From Selenomonadaceae bacterium (GTDB lineage: Bacteria; Bacillota; Negativicutes; Selenomonadales; Selenomonadaceae), in NCBI GenBank assembly GCA_017614505.1, contig JAGABT010000012.1, positions 1-64,000 of the forward strand: a DNA stretch of 64,000 nucleotides, given 5' to 3'. Positions 34,905 through 43,309 of this stretch are shown piece by piece (position 1 is the stretch's first letter; the number at the start of each line of letters is the position of its first letter). The notes under the pieces were generated by a model. The model was not told the DNA's origin and ran no database searches. It saw only the letters and a list, made by a program, of their open reading frames with translations. The translations under genes and the position numbers were made by a program.

Positions 34905-36101
34905 ATGAAGTACGACTTCGAGACGATTCTGGACAGGCGCGGTAAGGATGCGCTGGCGATTGACGGCTTAGGTAAAAATCCTGGCTTTACGCCGGAGCCT
35001 CCGCGCGAAGGTTTCAACTCAATTCCGATGTGGGTTGCCGATATGAATTTTCAAACTGCGCCGTCGATTGTTGAAAAAATTATTGAGCGGGCGCGGCATC
35101 CGATTTTCGGCTACTTCGATTTGAGCGGAGAATATTTCCGCGCGATTATCGACTGGCAGAAAATCCGCAACGGCGTGGAAAATCTGGCGGCGGAGCATAT
35201 CGCCTACGAAAACGGCGTACTCGGCGGCGTGGTGAACATTCTGAACGTGCTCTGTTCGCGCGGCGACAACATTATGATTCACTCGCCGACTTACGTTGGC
35301 TTCAGCGTCGTGGCGGAAAATAACGGCTACAAACTGATTCACAGCTCGCTGATTCTGGACGCCGAAAATATCTGGCGCATGGACTTCGAGGATATGGAGC
35401 GGAAAATCGTCGAAAATAAAATTCACGTGGCGATTCTGTGTTCGCCGCACAATCCCTGCGGTCGGGTCTGGACGCGCGCCGAGCTTGAAACTGCGTTTGA
35501 AATTTTTGAGCGTCACGGCGTTTTTGTCATTTCAGACGAAATTTGGTCAGACATAATTTTCAGCGGAAATAAGCACATTCCGACGCAGCAGGTAAGCGCT
35601 TACGCCCGCGAAAATACCGCCGCATTTTATTCGCCGTCGAAAACTTTCAACCTCGCCGGAATTGTTGGCGCCTACAGAATTATTTTCAACCGCCGGCTTA
35701 GAGAGCGCGCTGAAAAAGAATCCAGCCTGACGCATTACAATTCGCCGAACGTTTTTTCAATGCACGCGCTGATTGGCGCTTACTCCGAGACTTGGCGCGA
35801 ATGGGCGGACGAATTGAACATTGTGCTTGAGAAAAATCTGCGCTACGCTTGTGAACATATCACGAAAAATTATCGCGGCGTGAAGGTTGGCGTGCCGCAG
35901 GGTACGTACATGATATTCCTCGACTGCGAAAACTGCGGCGTTCCACAGGAAAAAATTTTAAAGCGCGGCTGGGACTGCGGAGTAACGTGGCACGACGGAA
36001 AATTATTCAACTGCCCGCACGGAATAAGAATGTCGCTGGCGTCGCCGTTCGCGCTGATTGAAGAAGCCTTCGCGCGGCTCGACAGTTATGTTTTTAAATA
36101 A
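34905..36101 (+). CDS. PLP-dependent aminotransferase / C-S lyase, MalY-PatB type
   Basis: 398 residues from ATG 34905 (GGGGGA upstream). Fold-type I aminotransferase of the MalY/PatB subgroup, most members of which cleave C-S bonds (cystathionine beta-lyase). SIPMWVADMNFQTAPSIVE is the subgroup's N-terminal signature. CSPHNPCGRVW holds the Asn/Asp region, ISDEIWSDI the PLP-pyridine Asp, and SPSKTFNLAG the Schiff-base Lys. The C-terminal Arg lies in GIRMSLASP. Substrate is inferred from the family. Monocistronic; a repeat-rich region follows. Confidence 0.9.
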   Translation: MKYDFETILDRRGKDALAIDGLGKNPGFTPEPPREGFNSIPMWVADMNFQTAPSIVEKIIERARHPIFGYFDLSGEYFRAIIDWQKIRNGVENLAAEHIAYENGVLGGVVNILNVLCSRGDNIMIHSPTYVGFSVVAENNGYKLIHSSLILDAENIWRMDFEDMERKIVENKIHVAILCSPHNPCGRVWTRAELETAFEIFERHGVFVISDEIWSDIIFSGNKHIPTQQVSAYARENTAAFYSPSKTFNLAGIVGAYRIIFNRRLRERAEKESSLTHYNSPNVFSMHALIGAYSETWREWADELNIVLEKNLRYACEHITKNYRGVKVGVPQGTYMIFLDCENCGVPQEKILKRGWDCGVTWHDGKLFNCPHGIRMSLASPFALIEEAFARLDSYVFK

Positions 36102-36103
36102 GA

Positions 36104-36188
36104 CAAAAAAAGTGGCCGTCCCTGCAAATTCGACGAGTAGGAGGATTTGCTTACGGGGCGTGCTAGCGTTTTATACGCAAAAAAAAAG
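36104..36188 (-). repeat. Partial extra repeat unit with nested 27-nt hairpin next to copy E
   Basis: A GTGGCCGTCCC half-arm like stem 3 of copy E is followed by the hairpin 36122-36148 (GCAAATTC and GGATTTGC arms, 11-nt loop GACGAGTAGGA). Next come ACGGGGCG and a small GCGT/ACGC hairpin, then the A-rich tract leading into copy E. It looks like a truncated duplicate of the outer end of the element. Confidence 0.65.
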
Positions 36189-36286
36189 TGGCCGCCCATG
36201 GACGGGCGGCCGGCCGTCACCAGTCGCCGGATGCGACTGTTGCGGCCAAGCTTTCTTTGCCAGCGTTTCTTTCTCGAAAGAAATGC
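36189..36286 (-). repeat. Three-stem intergenic repeat, copy E (type II)
   Basis: Stem 3 GGCCGCCC/GGGCGGCC (36189-36210). Stem 2 has outer GGCCG/CGGCC and inner AGTCGC/GCGACT. Stem 1 is AGCGTTTCTTTC with GAAAGAAATGCT (36261-36286). On the minus strand stem 3 is followed by CTTTTTTT, giving a terminator for the fructose PTS gene that ends at 36297. Confidence 0.85.
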
Positions 36287-36296
36287 TGAATCAAAA

Positions 36297-38222
36297 TTAC
36301 TCCTGCGGACGCGGCTTTCTGATAATACCGAGAATCGCGCCGCCGACAACCGCGCCGACCGCAATCGCAACGAGATAGCCGCCAGGGTTGCCAATCGTGG
36401 GAACGACGAAAATACCGCCGTGCGGAGCCATGAGCGTGCAGTCAAACATCATAACGAGCGCACCGGCAATCGCTGAACCAATCGCGCAGGCAGGAATGAC
36501 ATGGAGCGGGTCGCCAGCCGCAAAAGGTATCGCGCCTTCAGTAATGAACGAAAAGCCCATGATGATATTCGTAGGAGCGGTTTTCTGTTCGTTGAGCGTG
36601 AACTTGCTCTTGAAGAAAATCGTGGAAAGAGCAATCGCCAGCGGAGGAACCATACCGCCAGCCATAGCCGCCGCGATAACGTAGTAGTTGCCGTCAGCCA
36701 GCAAGCCGACGCCGGTAACATAAGCCGCCTTGTTCAAAGGACCGCCCATGTCGATAGCCATCATACCGCCGATAACCGCGCCCATCATGAGTTTCGCGGA
36801 AGGATCCATATGACCGAGCGTATCTTTCAGCCATTCGTTGACGCCAGCGACAGGCGGACCAATCACGAAATTACAAATCAAGCCAATACCGAGAATGCCG
36901 AGCAACGGGTAGAACAGAATCGGTTTAGTGCCTTCCAGAGACGCAGGAAGTGCAGACAGCGCCTTTTTGAGGAAATTCACGAGGAAACCGGCAATAAAAC
37001 CGGCGAGCAGTGCGCCCAAAAAGCCAGAGCCGTTAGCAGCACTCAGCGCGCCGCCTACGAAACCTGCCGCAAGACCTGGGCGGTCAGCAATCGACATGGC
37101 GATAAATCCGGCGAGAACCGGCAGCATAAATCCGAAAGACGCGCCGCCAATTCCCATGAAAACCGCAGCGGCAGGAGTTATTGAACCGAATTTGCCGCGT
37201 TCTTCAGCAGGCAGGCTGTTCAAATCAACGCTCGCGCCGTCAATCAGAAACGAAATCGCTATCAAGATACCGCCGCCGATAACGAAAGGCAGCATGTGCG
37301 AGACGCCGTTCATCAAATGCTTGTAAACCTGGCGCCCGACGCTTTCATTTTCGCCGCCGCCGCCAGCGTCACCGGCACTTTCGCCAGCCTTCGCGTGATA
37401 AACCGGCGCCGAGCCGTCCATAGCGCGGTCGATAAGTTCATCAGCCTTGTTGATACCGTCGGCAACCTTCGTGATAACGACCTTTTTGCCGTCGAAACGC
37501 GCCATTGCAACGTTTTTATCCGCCGCAACGATAATGCCGTCCGCCTTGGCAATTTCCTCGGCAGTCAGAACATTTTTCGCGCCGCCGGAACCGTTCGTTT
37601 CAACCTTAATCGAAATTCCGCGCTTTTTGGCGTGCTGTTCCAGACTTTCCGCCGCCATGAACGTATGAGCGATACCAGTCGGGCAGGCTGTAACCGCCAG
37701 AATCTGAATGTGGTCGGCAGTTGAAACCGGCGCGTTGCTGGCGGCACCCGCAGGCGCCTGGAATTTGCCGTCTTCCTTGTCGTCGATAATCTTCAGAAAT
37801 TCTTCCTTGGATTTAGCTGCAATAAGTGCTTCCTTGAAGTCGGGGTCCATAACCATCGTGGCGAGCTTGGAAAGAATCATCAAGTGCTCGTCGTTGCTGC
37901 CGTCCGGCGCCGCGATAGCGAAGAAAAGTCGCGCAGGGTTGCCGTCCATTGACTGGAAGTCGATACCTTCTGGAATTGTCATAGCGGCGAGACCGGCTTC
38001 CTTAACGCCAGCGGATTTGGCGTGCGGCGTAGCAATACCATCGCCGAGCCCCGTCGTACCAGACGCCTCGCGCGCCTGCACGTCTTTAAGGTACTGCGCC
38101 TTGTCCTTGAGGTTGCCGCCCTTTTCCATAAGGTCTACCAGATGCGCTATGGCATCCGGCTTGTCCTTGACTTTGGCGCCGAGTTCGATGCTCGCTTTTT
38201 TGAGCAAATCGGTTACTCTCAT
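36297..38222 (-). CDS. fruA: PTS fructose transporter, fused EIIA-EIIB-EIIC
   Basis: 641 residues. It imports fructose across the membrane while phosphorylating it at carbon 1. EIIA (about 1-145) has the phospho-His in GIATPHAKS; EIIB (about 170-265) has the phospho-Cys in VTACPTGIAHTFMAAE; EIIC (about 300-635) is polytopic with GGPLNKAAY. Last gene of an operon with fruK at its head; GGGAGAG precedes ATG 38222. A hairpin sits in the 145-bp gap upstream. Confidence 0.95.
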   Translation of the reverse strand: MRVTDLLKKASIELGAKVKDKPDAIAHLVDLMEKGGNLKDKAQYLKDVQAREASGTTGLGDGIATPHAKSAGVKEAGLAAMTIPEGIDFQSMDGNPARLFFAIAAPDGSNDEHLMILSKLATMVMDPDFKEALIAAKSKEEFLKIIDDKEDGKFQAPAGAASNAPVSTADHIQILAVTACPTGIAHTFMAAESLEQHAKKRGISIKVETNGSGGAKNVLTAEEIAKADGIIVAADKNVAMARFDGKKVVITKVADGINKADELIDRAMDGSAPVYHAKAGESAGDAGGGGENESVGRQVYKHLMNGVSHMLPFVIGGGILIAISFLIDGASVDLNSLPAEERGKFGSITPAAAVFMGIGGASFGFMLPVLAGFIAMSIADRPGLAAGFVGGALSAANGSGFLGALLAGFIAGFLVNFLKKALSALPASLEGTKPILFYPLLGILGIGLICNFVIGPPVAGVNEWLKDTLGHMDPSAKLMMGAVIGGMMAIDMGGPLNKAAYVTGVGLLADGNYYVIAAAMAGGMVPPLAIALSTIFFKSKFTLNEQKTAPTNIIMGFSFITEGAIPFAAGDPLHVIPACAIGSAIAGALVMMFDCTLMAPHGGIFVVPTIGNPGGYLVAIAVGAVVGGAILGIIRKPRPQE

Positions 38223-38260
38223 TTAGTTCACTCTCCCTGAAAAAATTTTATAACTCCTGA

Positions 38261-38302
38261 CGGCGGCTGCGGAGTTGGAAGAAAAATCATTCACAGCCGC
38301 CG
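38261..38302 (-). other. Intercistronic hairpin upstream of fruA
   Basis: A perfect 9-bp inverted repeat (CGGCGGCTG, 38261-38269, with CAGCCGCCG, 38294-38302) and a 24-nt loop, without an adjacent T-tract on either strand. It probably shapes mRNA processing or stability between the small secreted-protein gene and fruA. The rest of the gap (38223-38367) shows nothing else recognisable. Confidence 0.5.
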
Positions 38303-38367
38303 CTTTAAGCTTTGTTAATCGTACCGAAATTTTCAGCGCGAATTTTATTCTATCGTTCTACTTATCC

Positions 38368-38712
38368 TTACTGCGTGTGAATTGCGCCGTTAGAATCGAG
38401 CGTCATTTCAGAAATACTGAACAGGTCGAGGCTGCCCCAGTAAAGTTCCTGACCGTCTTCAAAAACTATTTTGAGATCCCAGTAGCGCGCGGTCTGGTCT
38501 GCAGGGAAATTCAGCTGAAAAGTTTCGTCGTTGTAGAGAATTGTGCCGCCGAGGACGTTTTCTTCCCAGTTATCGGTAGCGCTGCAGTAAATTTCCGTTA
38601 TCGCCTGCCCGCAACGGTTGACAAGAATGAAATCCTGCCGACCAGCGTAGGCGGTACTGCCGACCAGGAAAATTGCCAGCGCGAGTACCGGCAGGAGAAT
38701 TATTTTACGCAT
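38368..38712 (-). CDS. Small secreted protein of the fructose operon, unknown function
   Basis: 114 residues. A clear signal peptide (KIILLPVLALAIFLVGSTAYA, cleavage after AYA near residue 23) is followed by a compact beta-rich domain of about 90 residues: RQDFILVNRCGQAITEIYCS, then an aromatic-rich middle and YWDLKIVFEDGQELYWGSLD. Two cysteines (near 34 and 43) could form a disulphide. Similar small exported proteins occur in related bacteria without known function. Its place between the EIIAB and EIIABC genes, 15 bp after the former, suggests cotranscription with fructose uptake. Confidence 0.7.
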   Translation of the reverse strand: MRKIILLPVLALAIFLVGSTAYAGRQDFILVNRCGQAITEIYCSATDNWEENVLGGTILYNDETFQLNFPADQTARYWDLKIVFEDGQELYWGSLDLFSISEMTLDSNGAIHTQ

Positions 38713-38727
38713 TGCGGCAGCCTCCCG

Positions 38728-39600
38728 TCAGCTGAAGATGCTTTTGATTTTCTTGAAGATTTTGGAGCTGATAGGTTCGTCGTCTTCGGTGGCGTGGAAA
38801 ACCTGCGCCTGCCCCGCCTTAATGCGGTCGAAAAGCTGTTCGGGCTTGCGAATGGCGGTGCCGACAGCGGTCTGGAGCATTTTTTTGCCGTCGAAGCGGG
38901 AAATTGGAACTTTCTTGCTGGCGGCGACGATAACCACGTCAGCGTTTTTAATTTCCTCAGCGCTCAGCGAATGGTAGACGCCGGCGGCGCCGTAAACCTC
39001 GACGCGGATATTCATGCCGAGTTTCTGTGCGCAGTTTTTGAGAGCCTCGCGCGCCATGAACGAAGAAGAAATTCCAGTCGGGCAAGCGGTAACTGCGATG
39101 ATTTTGGTGTTCTCGGAAATTTCGGGAGTCTCTGTGCGGGAGCGCTCAGCCTCTTTCTCGTCGATGGCCTTGAGAACTTCGTCGACGGAAGTTGCGCGGA
39201 TTAATTTTTCCTTGAAATCGGCGTCCATCAGCAAAACTGCAAGGCGCCCCATTTCAGTCATGGAATTGGCGTCGGCGTTGAGCGGAGCGGCGAACAGAAC
39301 TAAAAGTCGCGCGGGTTTATCGTCGATTGAGTCGAAGTTGACGCCTTCGGGAACTGTCAGGATTGAGATTGAAACTTTTTTAATTGCGTTATCCTGCGCG
39401 TGCGGGGTGGCAAGACCGTTGGAAAGACCGGTCGAACCCTGCGCCTCGCGTGCCAGAATATCGCGCCGCACCGCCTCTTTGTCCTTGATAGCGCCCGCAG
39501 TCATGAGCAAATCGATCAGCATATCGATAGCTTCATGTTTCGTCGTGGGGTGTACGTTCAGTGCTACGGATTTTTTGGAAATAAAGTTTGTGATTTTCAT
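38728..39600 (-). CDS. PTS fructose EIIA-EIIB protein without EIIC
   Basis: 290 residues. EIIA with the phospho-His in GLATPHAQD and EIIB with the phospho-Cys in VTACPTGISSSFMARE, then a basic tail instead of a membrane EIIC domain. It resembles the first 290 residues of fruA (38222) and looks like a diverged duplicate. It could feed phosphate to the fruA EIIC domain or act as a regulator. 18 bp downstream of fruK. Confidence 0.88.
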   Translation of the reverse strand: MKITNFISKKSVALNVHPTTKHEAIDMLIDLLMTAGAIKDKEAVRRDILAREAQGSTGLSNGLATPHAQDNAIKKVSISILTVPEGVNFDSIDDKPARLLVLFAAPLNADANSMTEMGRLAVLLMDADFKEKLIRATSVDEVLKAIDEKEAERSRTETPEISENTKIIAVTACPTGISSSFMAREALKNCAQKLGMNIRVEVYGAAGVYHSLSAEEIKNADVVIVAASKKVPISRFDGKKMLQTAVGTAIRKPEQLFDRIKAGQAQVFHATEDDEPISSKIFKKIKSIFS

Positions 39601-39618
39601 ATCAATCGCCTCGGCGAA

Positions 39619-40530
39619 TTATTTTTCGATAGTTTTGAGGAGCGCTTCGACTTCGGGGCGGGTAGCAAGATTTTCGGAGAAAGCGGACGCCGAGCCGGTA
39701 GCAACGCCCATGTGGAAGGCTTTTTCGTAGTCGCCGTTGGACTCTTCGTAGCCCGCGATAAAGCCGGCAACCATTGAATCGCCTGCGCCGACGGAATTGA
39801 CGAGCTTGCCTTTTGGCGCAGGCGATTTGTAGGATTTGCCTTCAGCGGTAAGGAGAATTGCGCCGTCGCCAGCCATGGAAATTAAAACGTTCTGCGCGCC
39901 TTTTTCCTGCAGTTTCTTAGCGTACTCGATAATTTCCGCGTCGCTGGTGAGTTTGACGCCGAACATGTCGCCGAGTTCGTGATTATTGGGTTTGATAAGC
40001 CACGGGTTGAATCTGAGGACTTTAAGCAGCAGACCTTTTTCGGCATCGACGACCACGCGAATGCCCTTGCCCTGCAGCGGCTCAAGAGTGCGCTCATACA
40101 TATCGTCGGGGAGCGTGTTGGGAATGGAGCCGGAAATTACAAGCGTATCGCCCGCGCCGAGTTTCTGGAGTTTAGCGAAAAGTTCATCGCGTTTGGCGTC
40201 GCTGATTTTCGGACCCTGACCGTTAATTTCGGTTTCCACGTCGGCTTTGACTTTGACGTTAATGCGCGAAAAACCTTCGTCGAGCTTGACAAAATCGTCA
40301 GCGGCGTTGAAGTCGCGCAGCTGGCGGACAATTTCGTCGCCGGTAAAGCCAGCCAGAAAGCCCATCGCCGTGGATTTGTGACCGAGATTGCCGAGCACGA
40401 TTGAAACGTTGATGCCCTTGCCGCCGCCAAGTACCTGCTCATAGTTCACGCGGTTAATCGCGCCGGTCGTGAGCTTGTCCAGCCGAATAATGTAGTCAAT
40501 CGCCGGATTAAATGTAACTGTGTAAATCAA
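39619..40530 (-). CDS. fruK: 1-phosphofructokinase
   Basis: Phosphorylates fructose 1-phosphate to fructose 1,6-bisphosphate. PfkB/ribokinase fold: FNPAIDYIIRL at the start, GGGKGINVS, VISGSIPNTLP, KPNNHELGDMFG and the catalytic-base motif NSVGAGDSMVAGF. 303 residues. First gene of the operon, behind a consensus promoter; no DeoR-type repressor gene is adjacent. Confidence 0.95.
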   Translation of the reverse strand: MIYTVTFNPAIDYIIRLDKLTTGAINRVNYEQVLGGGKGINVSIVLGNLGHKSTAMGFLAGFTGDEIVRQLRDFNAADDFVKLDEGFSRINVKVKADVETEINGQGPKISDAKRDELFAKLQKLGAGDTLVISGSIPNTLPDDMYERTLEPLQGKGIRVVVDAEKGLLLKVLRFNPWLIKPNNHELGDMFGVKLTSDAEIIEYAKKLQEKGAQNVLISMAGDGAILLTAEGKSYKSPAPKGKLVNSVGAGDSMVAGFIAGYEESNGDYEKAFHMGVATGSASAFSENLATRPEVEALLKTIEK

Positions 40531-40571
40531 TTTAAAAACCTCCTCAAAAAATCCAAAAATTCTACACGGCG

Positions 40572-40600
40572 ATTATACAATAACGCGGATTATATTTCAA
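40572..40600 (-). promoter_or_regulatory. Predicted fructose operon promoter
   Basis: Minus strand TTGAAA (40595-40600), a 17-bp spacer, TATAAT (40572-40577), 41 bp upstream of fruK. Confidence 0.75.
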
Positions 40601-40637
40601 TCAGATTTTGGAATGGTTGAGAATTTTTTTGCAAACT

Positions 40638-40680
40638 AAAAAAGCCTCCGCCGCAACGGGGACTTCCTTAGCGCCAGAGG
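40638..40680 (-). terminator. Intrinsic terminator after the UbiA-family gene
   Basis: Minus strand stem CCTCTGGCGC with GCGGCGGAGG (one mismatch, one G-T pair), followed by six T. Confidence 0.65.
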
Positions 40681-40705
40681 GTTTTTAAAAATCACCCCCG
40701 AATTT

Positions 40706-41563
40706 TCAGGCGAAGTTCAGCCACGTGCAGATTAAAATTGCGACCGAAACAATTCCGTTGCGCATGAAATAAGCCTGCGTGACCTGCGAAAAATCGCGCG
40801 GGCTAACTATCGCGTGCTGATAAACCAGCGTCACCGCCGCTATCGCCACGCCCGCGAAGTAAACCAGTTTCAGCTCCAGAATTATTCCTGTTATCAGCAG
40901 GCACGCCACGCAGATAATGTGAAAAACTTTGGAAAGCTCGAACGCCCTGCGCGCGCCAAATTCCGTCGCCAGCGAGTGCAGACCCTGCGCCTTGTCGAAT
41001 TTTTCGTCCTGCGCGCCGTACATTGCGTCGAAGCCCGCCATCCACAAAGTTACCGCCAGGCAAATCAAAATCATAGCCGGTGCAAAAAGTTCGCCGCCCG
41101 CCGCTACCCAGCCACCCGCCGGAGCCATTGCTATCGCCACGCCCAAAACCATGTGGCACCAGCCGGTAAATCTTTTCGTGAACGGGTAGATTATGAACGG
41201 CACCGCCGCCACCGGCAGGAGTTTCAGGCAAATCGGCGGCAGCTGCGCGACCGTCACCACAAGTATCAGCAGGCACGCGAATATAAAAATCAGCGCCTCC
41301 GGCTTCGTGATTTCGCCGCGTACCATTGCGCGGTAACGCATTCGCGGCTGGAGTTTGTCGTACCGCAAATCCGCCAGATTGTTTATCGCCATTGCCGCCG
41401 CCCGCGCCGAAGTCACTGCCACTATGATTAGAAAAATCGTCAGCGCGTTTACCTGCCCGCCCGACGCCAGCAGTGCCGCTATCAGCGCGAACGGCAAATC
41501 AAAAATCGTGTGCGAAAGCGCTATGTTGTTGACGTGTGCTTCAACTCTTGTCAAAAATTTCAA
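40706..41563 (-). CDS. UbiA-family prenyltransferase (menaquinone-pathway type)
   Basis: About 285 residues with eight or nine membrane helices. The first Asp-rich motif is present as NNLADLRYDKLQPR, and the second as DAMYGAQDEKFDKAQG, binding Mg2+-prenyl diphosphate. The pattern SHTIFDLPFAL and the short loops resemble 4-hydroxybenzoate/1,4-dihydroxy-6-naphthoate prenyltransferases (UbiA, MqnP). No other quinone gene is in the window, so the acceptor is undecided. Start TTG 41563 overlaps the upstream gene by 4 bp; TTG 41554 has better spacing from AAGGAG. Confidence 0.85.
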   Translation of the reverse strand: MKFLTRVEAHVNNIALSHTIFDLPFALIAALLASGGQVNALTIFLIIVAVTSARAAAMAINNLADLRYDKLQPRMRYRAMVRGEITKPEALIFIFACLLILVVTVAQLPPICLKLLPVAAVPFIIYPFTKRFTGWCHMVLGVAIAMAPAGGWVAAGGELFAPAMILICLAVTLWMAGFDAMYGAQDEKFDKAQGLHSLATEFGARRAFELSKVFHIICVACLLITGIILELKLVYFAGVAIAAVTLVYQHAIVSPRDFSQVTQAYFMRNGIVSVAILICTWLNFA

Positions 41564-42096
41564 CGCTCCTTATCGCCGCTCCACCAGTCGGCAGTTTTAA
41601 AATCATGCTCCGGCTTTTTCTCGGCGGGAACTTCCGGCTTAGCGAGTTCATTTTTAATTTCAGCCAGCGCGTTCATAATCGCCTGCTGATTGATGTCGCT
41701 GTTGACGGCAAGTTCGTTGAACTTTTTGTTCGTGTCGAATTTAATTCCGTCGACGCGCTTTTTAACGTCGTTGAGCGAGACGGCAGAATTTTGCAGCGCC
41801 ATGCGAACCGTAACAAAATCGTCCGCCTTGACGGTATTGCGCGTGGCGACTTTCAACTCGTCGACAGCCTTTGTGAGCGCGGTATTGTCAGCGGCGGTTG
41901 CGTTAAGCTGCTTGAGTTCGTCGACGGCGGCGGTGAGATTTTTCATAGCCTCGCGAAAGTCGTTGAGTTCAGCCTCGCGCTTGAGATTTAAAAGGGCAAG
42001 CTGGTGGTCGATTTGCTTAATCGAGCGCTCATTCACTTCAAGGCGCGTGTTAATCGCCGCCACCATTTCAAAAATTCTTCTGAGGTCGTCGTTCAC
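41560..42096 (-). CDS. Coiled-coil protein of unknown function
   Basis: 178 residues, almost wholly predicted coiled coil with heptad-like Leu/Val/Ala spacing (VAAINTRLEVNERSIKQIDH). No Cys, signal or membrane segment. The C-terminus is a short Pro/Glu/Lys tail ending in Trp-Trp. GGAGGAAT precedes ATG 42096. Similar small coiled-coil proteins are often annotated as hypothetical. Coupled to the UbiA-family gene. Confidence 0.6.
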   Translation of the reverse strand: MNDDLRRIFEMVAAINTRLEVNERSIKQIDHQLALLNLKREAELNDFREAMKNLTAAVDELKQLNATAADNTALTKAVDELKVATRNTVKADDFVTVRMALQNSAVSLNDVKKRVDGIKFDTNKKFNELAVNSDINQQAIMNALAEIKNELAKPEVPAEKKPEHDFKTADWWSGDKER

Positions 42097-42138
42097 GAAA
42101 ATTCCTCCAATCGTTCCAAAAATCTTAGCGCAAGTATA

Positions 42139-42477
42139 TCATTCGCAGTCGACAAATTCAACCAGCAGTTCGCGCCCGCTTTGAAGGATTAAAATCCCGT
42201 CGCATTCGGGGCAGAAAAAATTGTAGTGCGCAACTGTAAAAGTTTTGCCGCATTTATTGCACTTCGCGCGGATTGGCACGCGGGTAATTTTCAGCTCAGC
42301 CTCAGCGGCGGGCGTATTTTTTTTGAGAACGTCGAAACTAAAATTCAGCGCCTCGACCTCGACGCCGGACATTTCGCCGAGCTTCAAGCCAATGGCGGAA
42401 ATTTTATGCGCGTGACTGGCGGCGGCGGTCTCCTGCGCGATTTGTAAAATATTTTCAGCAAGCGCGGCTTCGTGCAT
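42139..42477 (-). CDS. hypA: Hydrogenase nickel metallochaperone HypA
   Basis: 112 residues. The conserved MHE at the N-terminus binds nickel, and the structural zinc site is CNKCG...CPECDG. It delivers nickel to NiFe hydrogenase during maturation. The other hyp genes and the hydrogenase itself are not in the window. It ends 42 bp before the coiled-coil gene and starts 3 bp after the comF stop. Confidence 0.93.
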   Translation of the reverse strand: MHEAALAENILQIAQETAAASHAHKISAIGLKLGEMSGVEVEALNFSFDVLKKNTPAAEAELKITRVPIRAKCNKCGKTFTVAHYNFFCPECDGILILQSGRELLVEFVDCE

Positions 42478-42480
42478 AGT

Positions 42481-43167
42481 TCACTCTCCAAAATCCGACG
42501 CCAGCGCCATAACGAAAATCTTAGCGGCACCGGCGCCCAGCAAAACTCTGGCGCATTCGGAAACCGTGGCGCCCGTCGTGTAAATATCGTCGACAATCAG
42601 AATGTTTTTCCCGCGAACGTTAGCGCCCTCCGCAAGCTTGAACGCGTCCTGCAGAATTTCCCTGCGCTCGGCGAAACCGAATTTGAAAAGGCGCGGCGTA
42701 GACTTTACGCGGACGAGAAAATTTCCATTCGGCAAATTCTGAGCCTTGAGCCAGTCGCGGAAAATCAGCTCAACCTGATTGTAGCCGCGCTCCTTCAAGC
42801 GCTCTTGATGAATTGGCACGTAAACTGCAAGGTCGGCGCTGGCGAGGAAGTTTTTAATTTCGTCGCGGACGGAAACTTCGGCGAGGATTTTGTGAATCGC
42901 AGGCAGGACGCTCAAATCATTTTCAAACTTGAGCCTGAGCAAAAGTTCGCGCGTACCGTCGTGGTATTTCGTGATTCGCATGACGCCGCTGATATTTTCC
43001 GGCAGATCTTTTTCCGTGTTGATGTGGAAAATTTTGCTGGCGCAGTCTTCGCAGAGCGCGCCGTATTCGTCCGCAATTTCGCCGCACTTCGGGCAGACCG
43101 GCGGATAAATTATATAAATCAGCGTCTCCGCAACGAACCTGAACCAGTAAATAATTTTGCTAAGCAT
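42481..43167 (-). CDS. comF: ComF-family phosphoribosyltransferase-like protein
   Basis: About 228 residues from ATG 43167 (GGCGGTG upstream). An N-terminal four-Cys zinc finger (CPKCG, CEDC) precedes a phosphoribosyltransferase fold with ILIVDDIYTTGAT as the PRPP loop. In naturally competent bacteria it assists DNA uptake. The frame is open further upstream through repeat copy F, but the codons there belong to the repeat and are not part of the protein. Confidence 0.9.
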   Translation of the reverse strand: MLSKIIYWFRFVAETLIYIIYPPVCPKCGEIADEYGALCEDCASKIFHINTEKDLPENISGVMRITKYHDGTRELLLRLKFENDLSVLPAIHKILAEVSVRDEIKNFLASADLAVYVPIHQERLKERGYNQVELIFRDWLKAQNLPNGNFLVRVKSTPRLFKFGFAERREILQDAFKLAEGANVRGKNILIVDDIYTTGATVSECARVLLGAGAAKIFVMALASDFGE

Positions 43168-43197
43168 TGTAGCACCGCCAGCAATTACTAGAAAGAC

Positions 43198-43291
43198 GCG
43201 CCCCATGGATGGGGCGCGGGCCGTCACAGGTCGCCGGAAGCGACCTATGCGGCCGAGCTTTCTTTGGTTACTTTCTTTCTCGAAAGAAAGT
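43198..43291 (-). repeat. Three-stem intergenic repeat, copy F (type II)
   Basis: Stem 3 GCGCCCC/GGGGCGC (43198-43217). Stem 2 has outer GGCCG/CGGCC and inner AGGTCGC/GCGACCT. Stem 1 ACTTTCTTTC/GAAAGAAAGT (43270-43291). Minus orientation, following the isomerase-kinase gene; its T-tract is short (GTCTTTC). Confidence 0.85.
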
Positions 43292-43309
43292 GACAAATAA
43301 AAAACAAAC

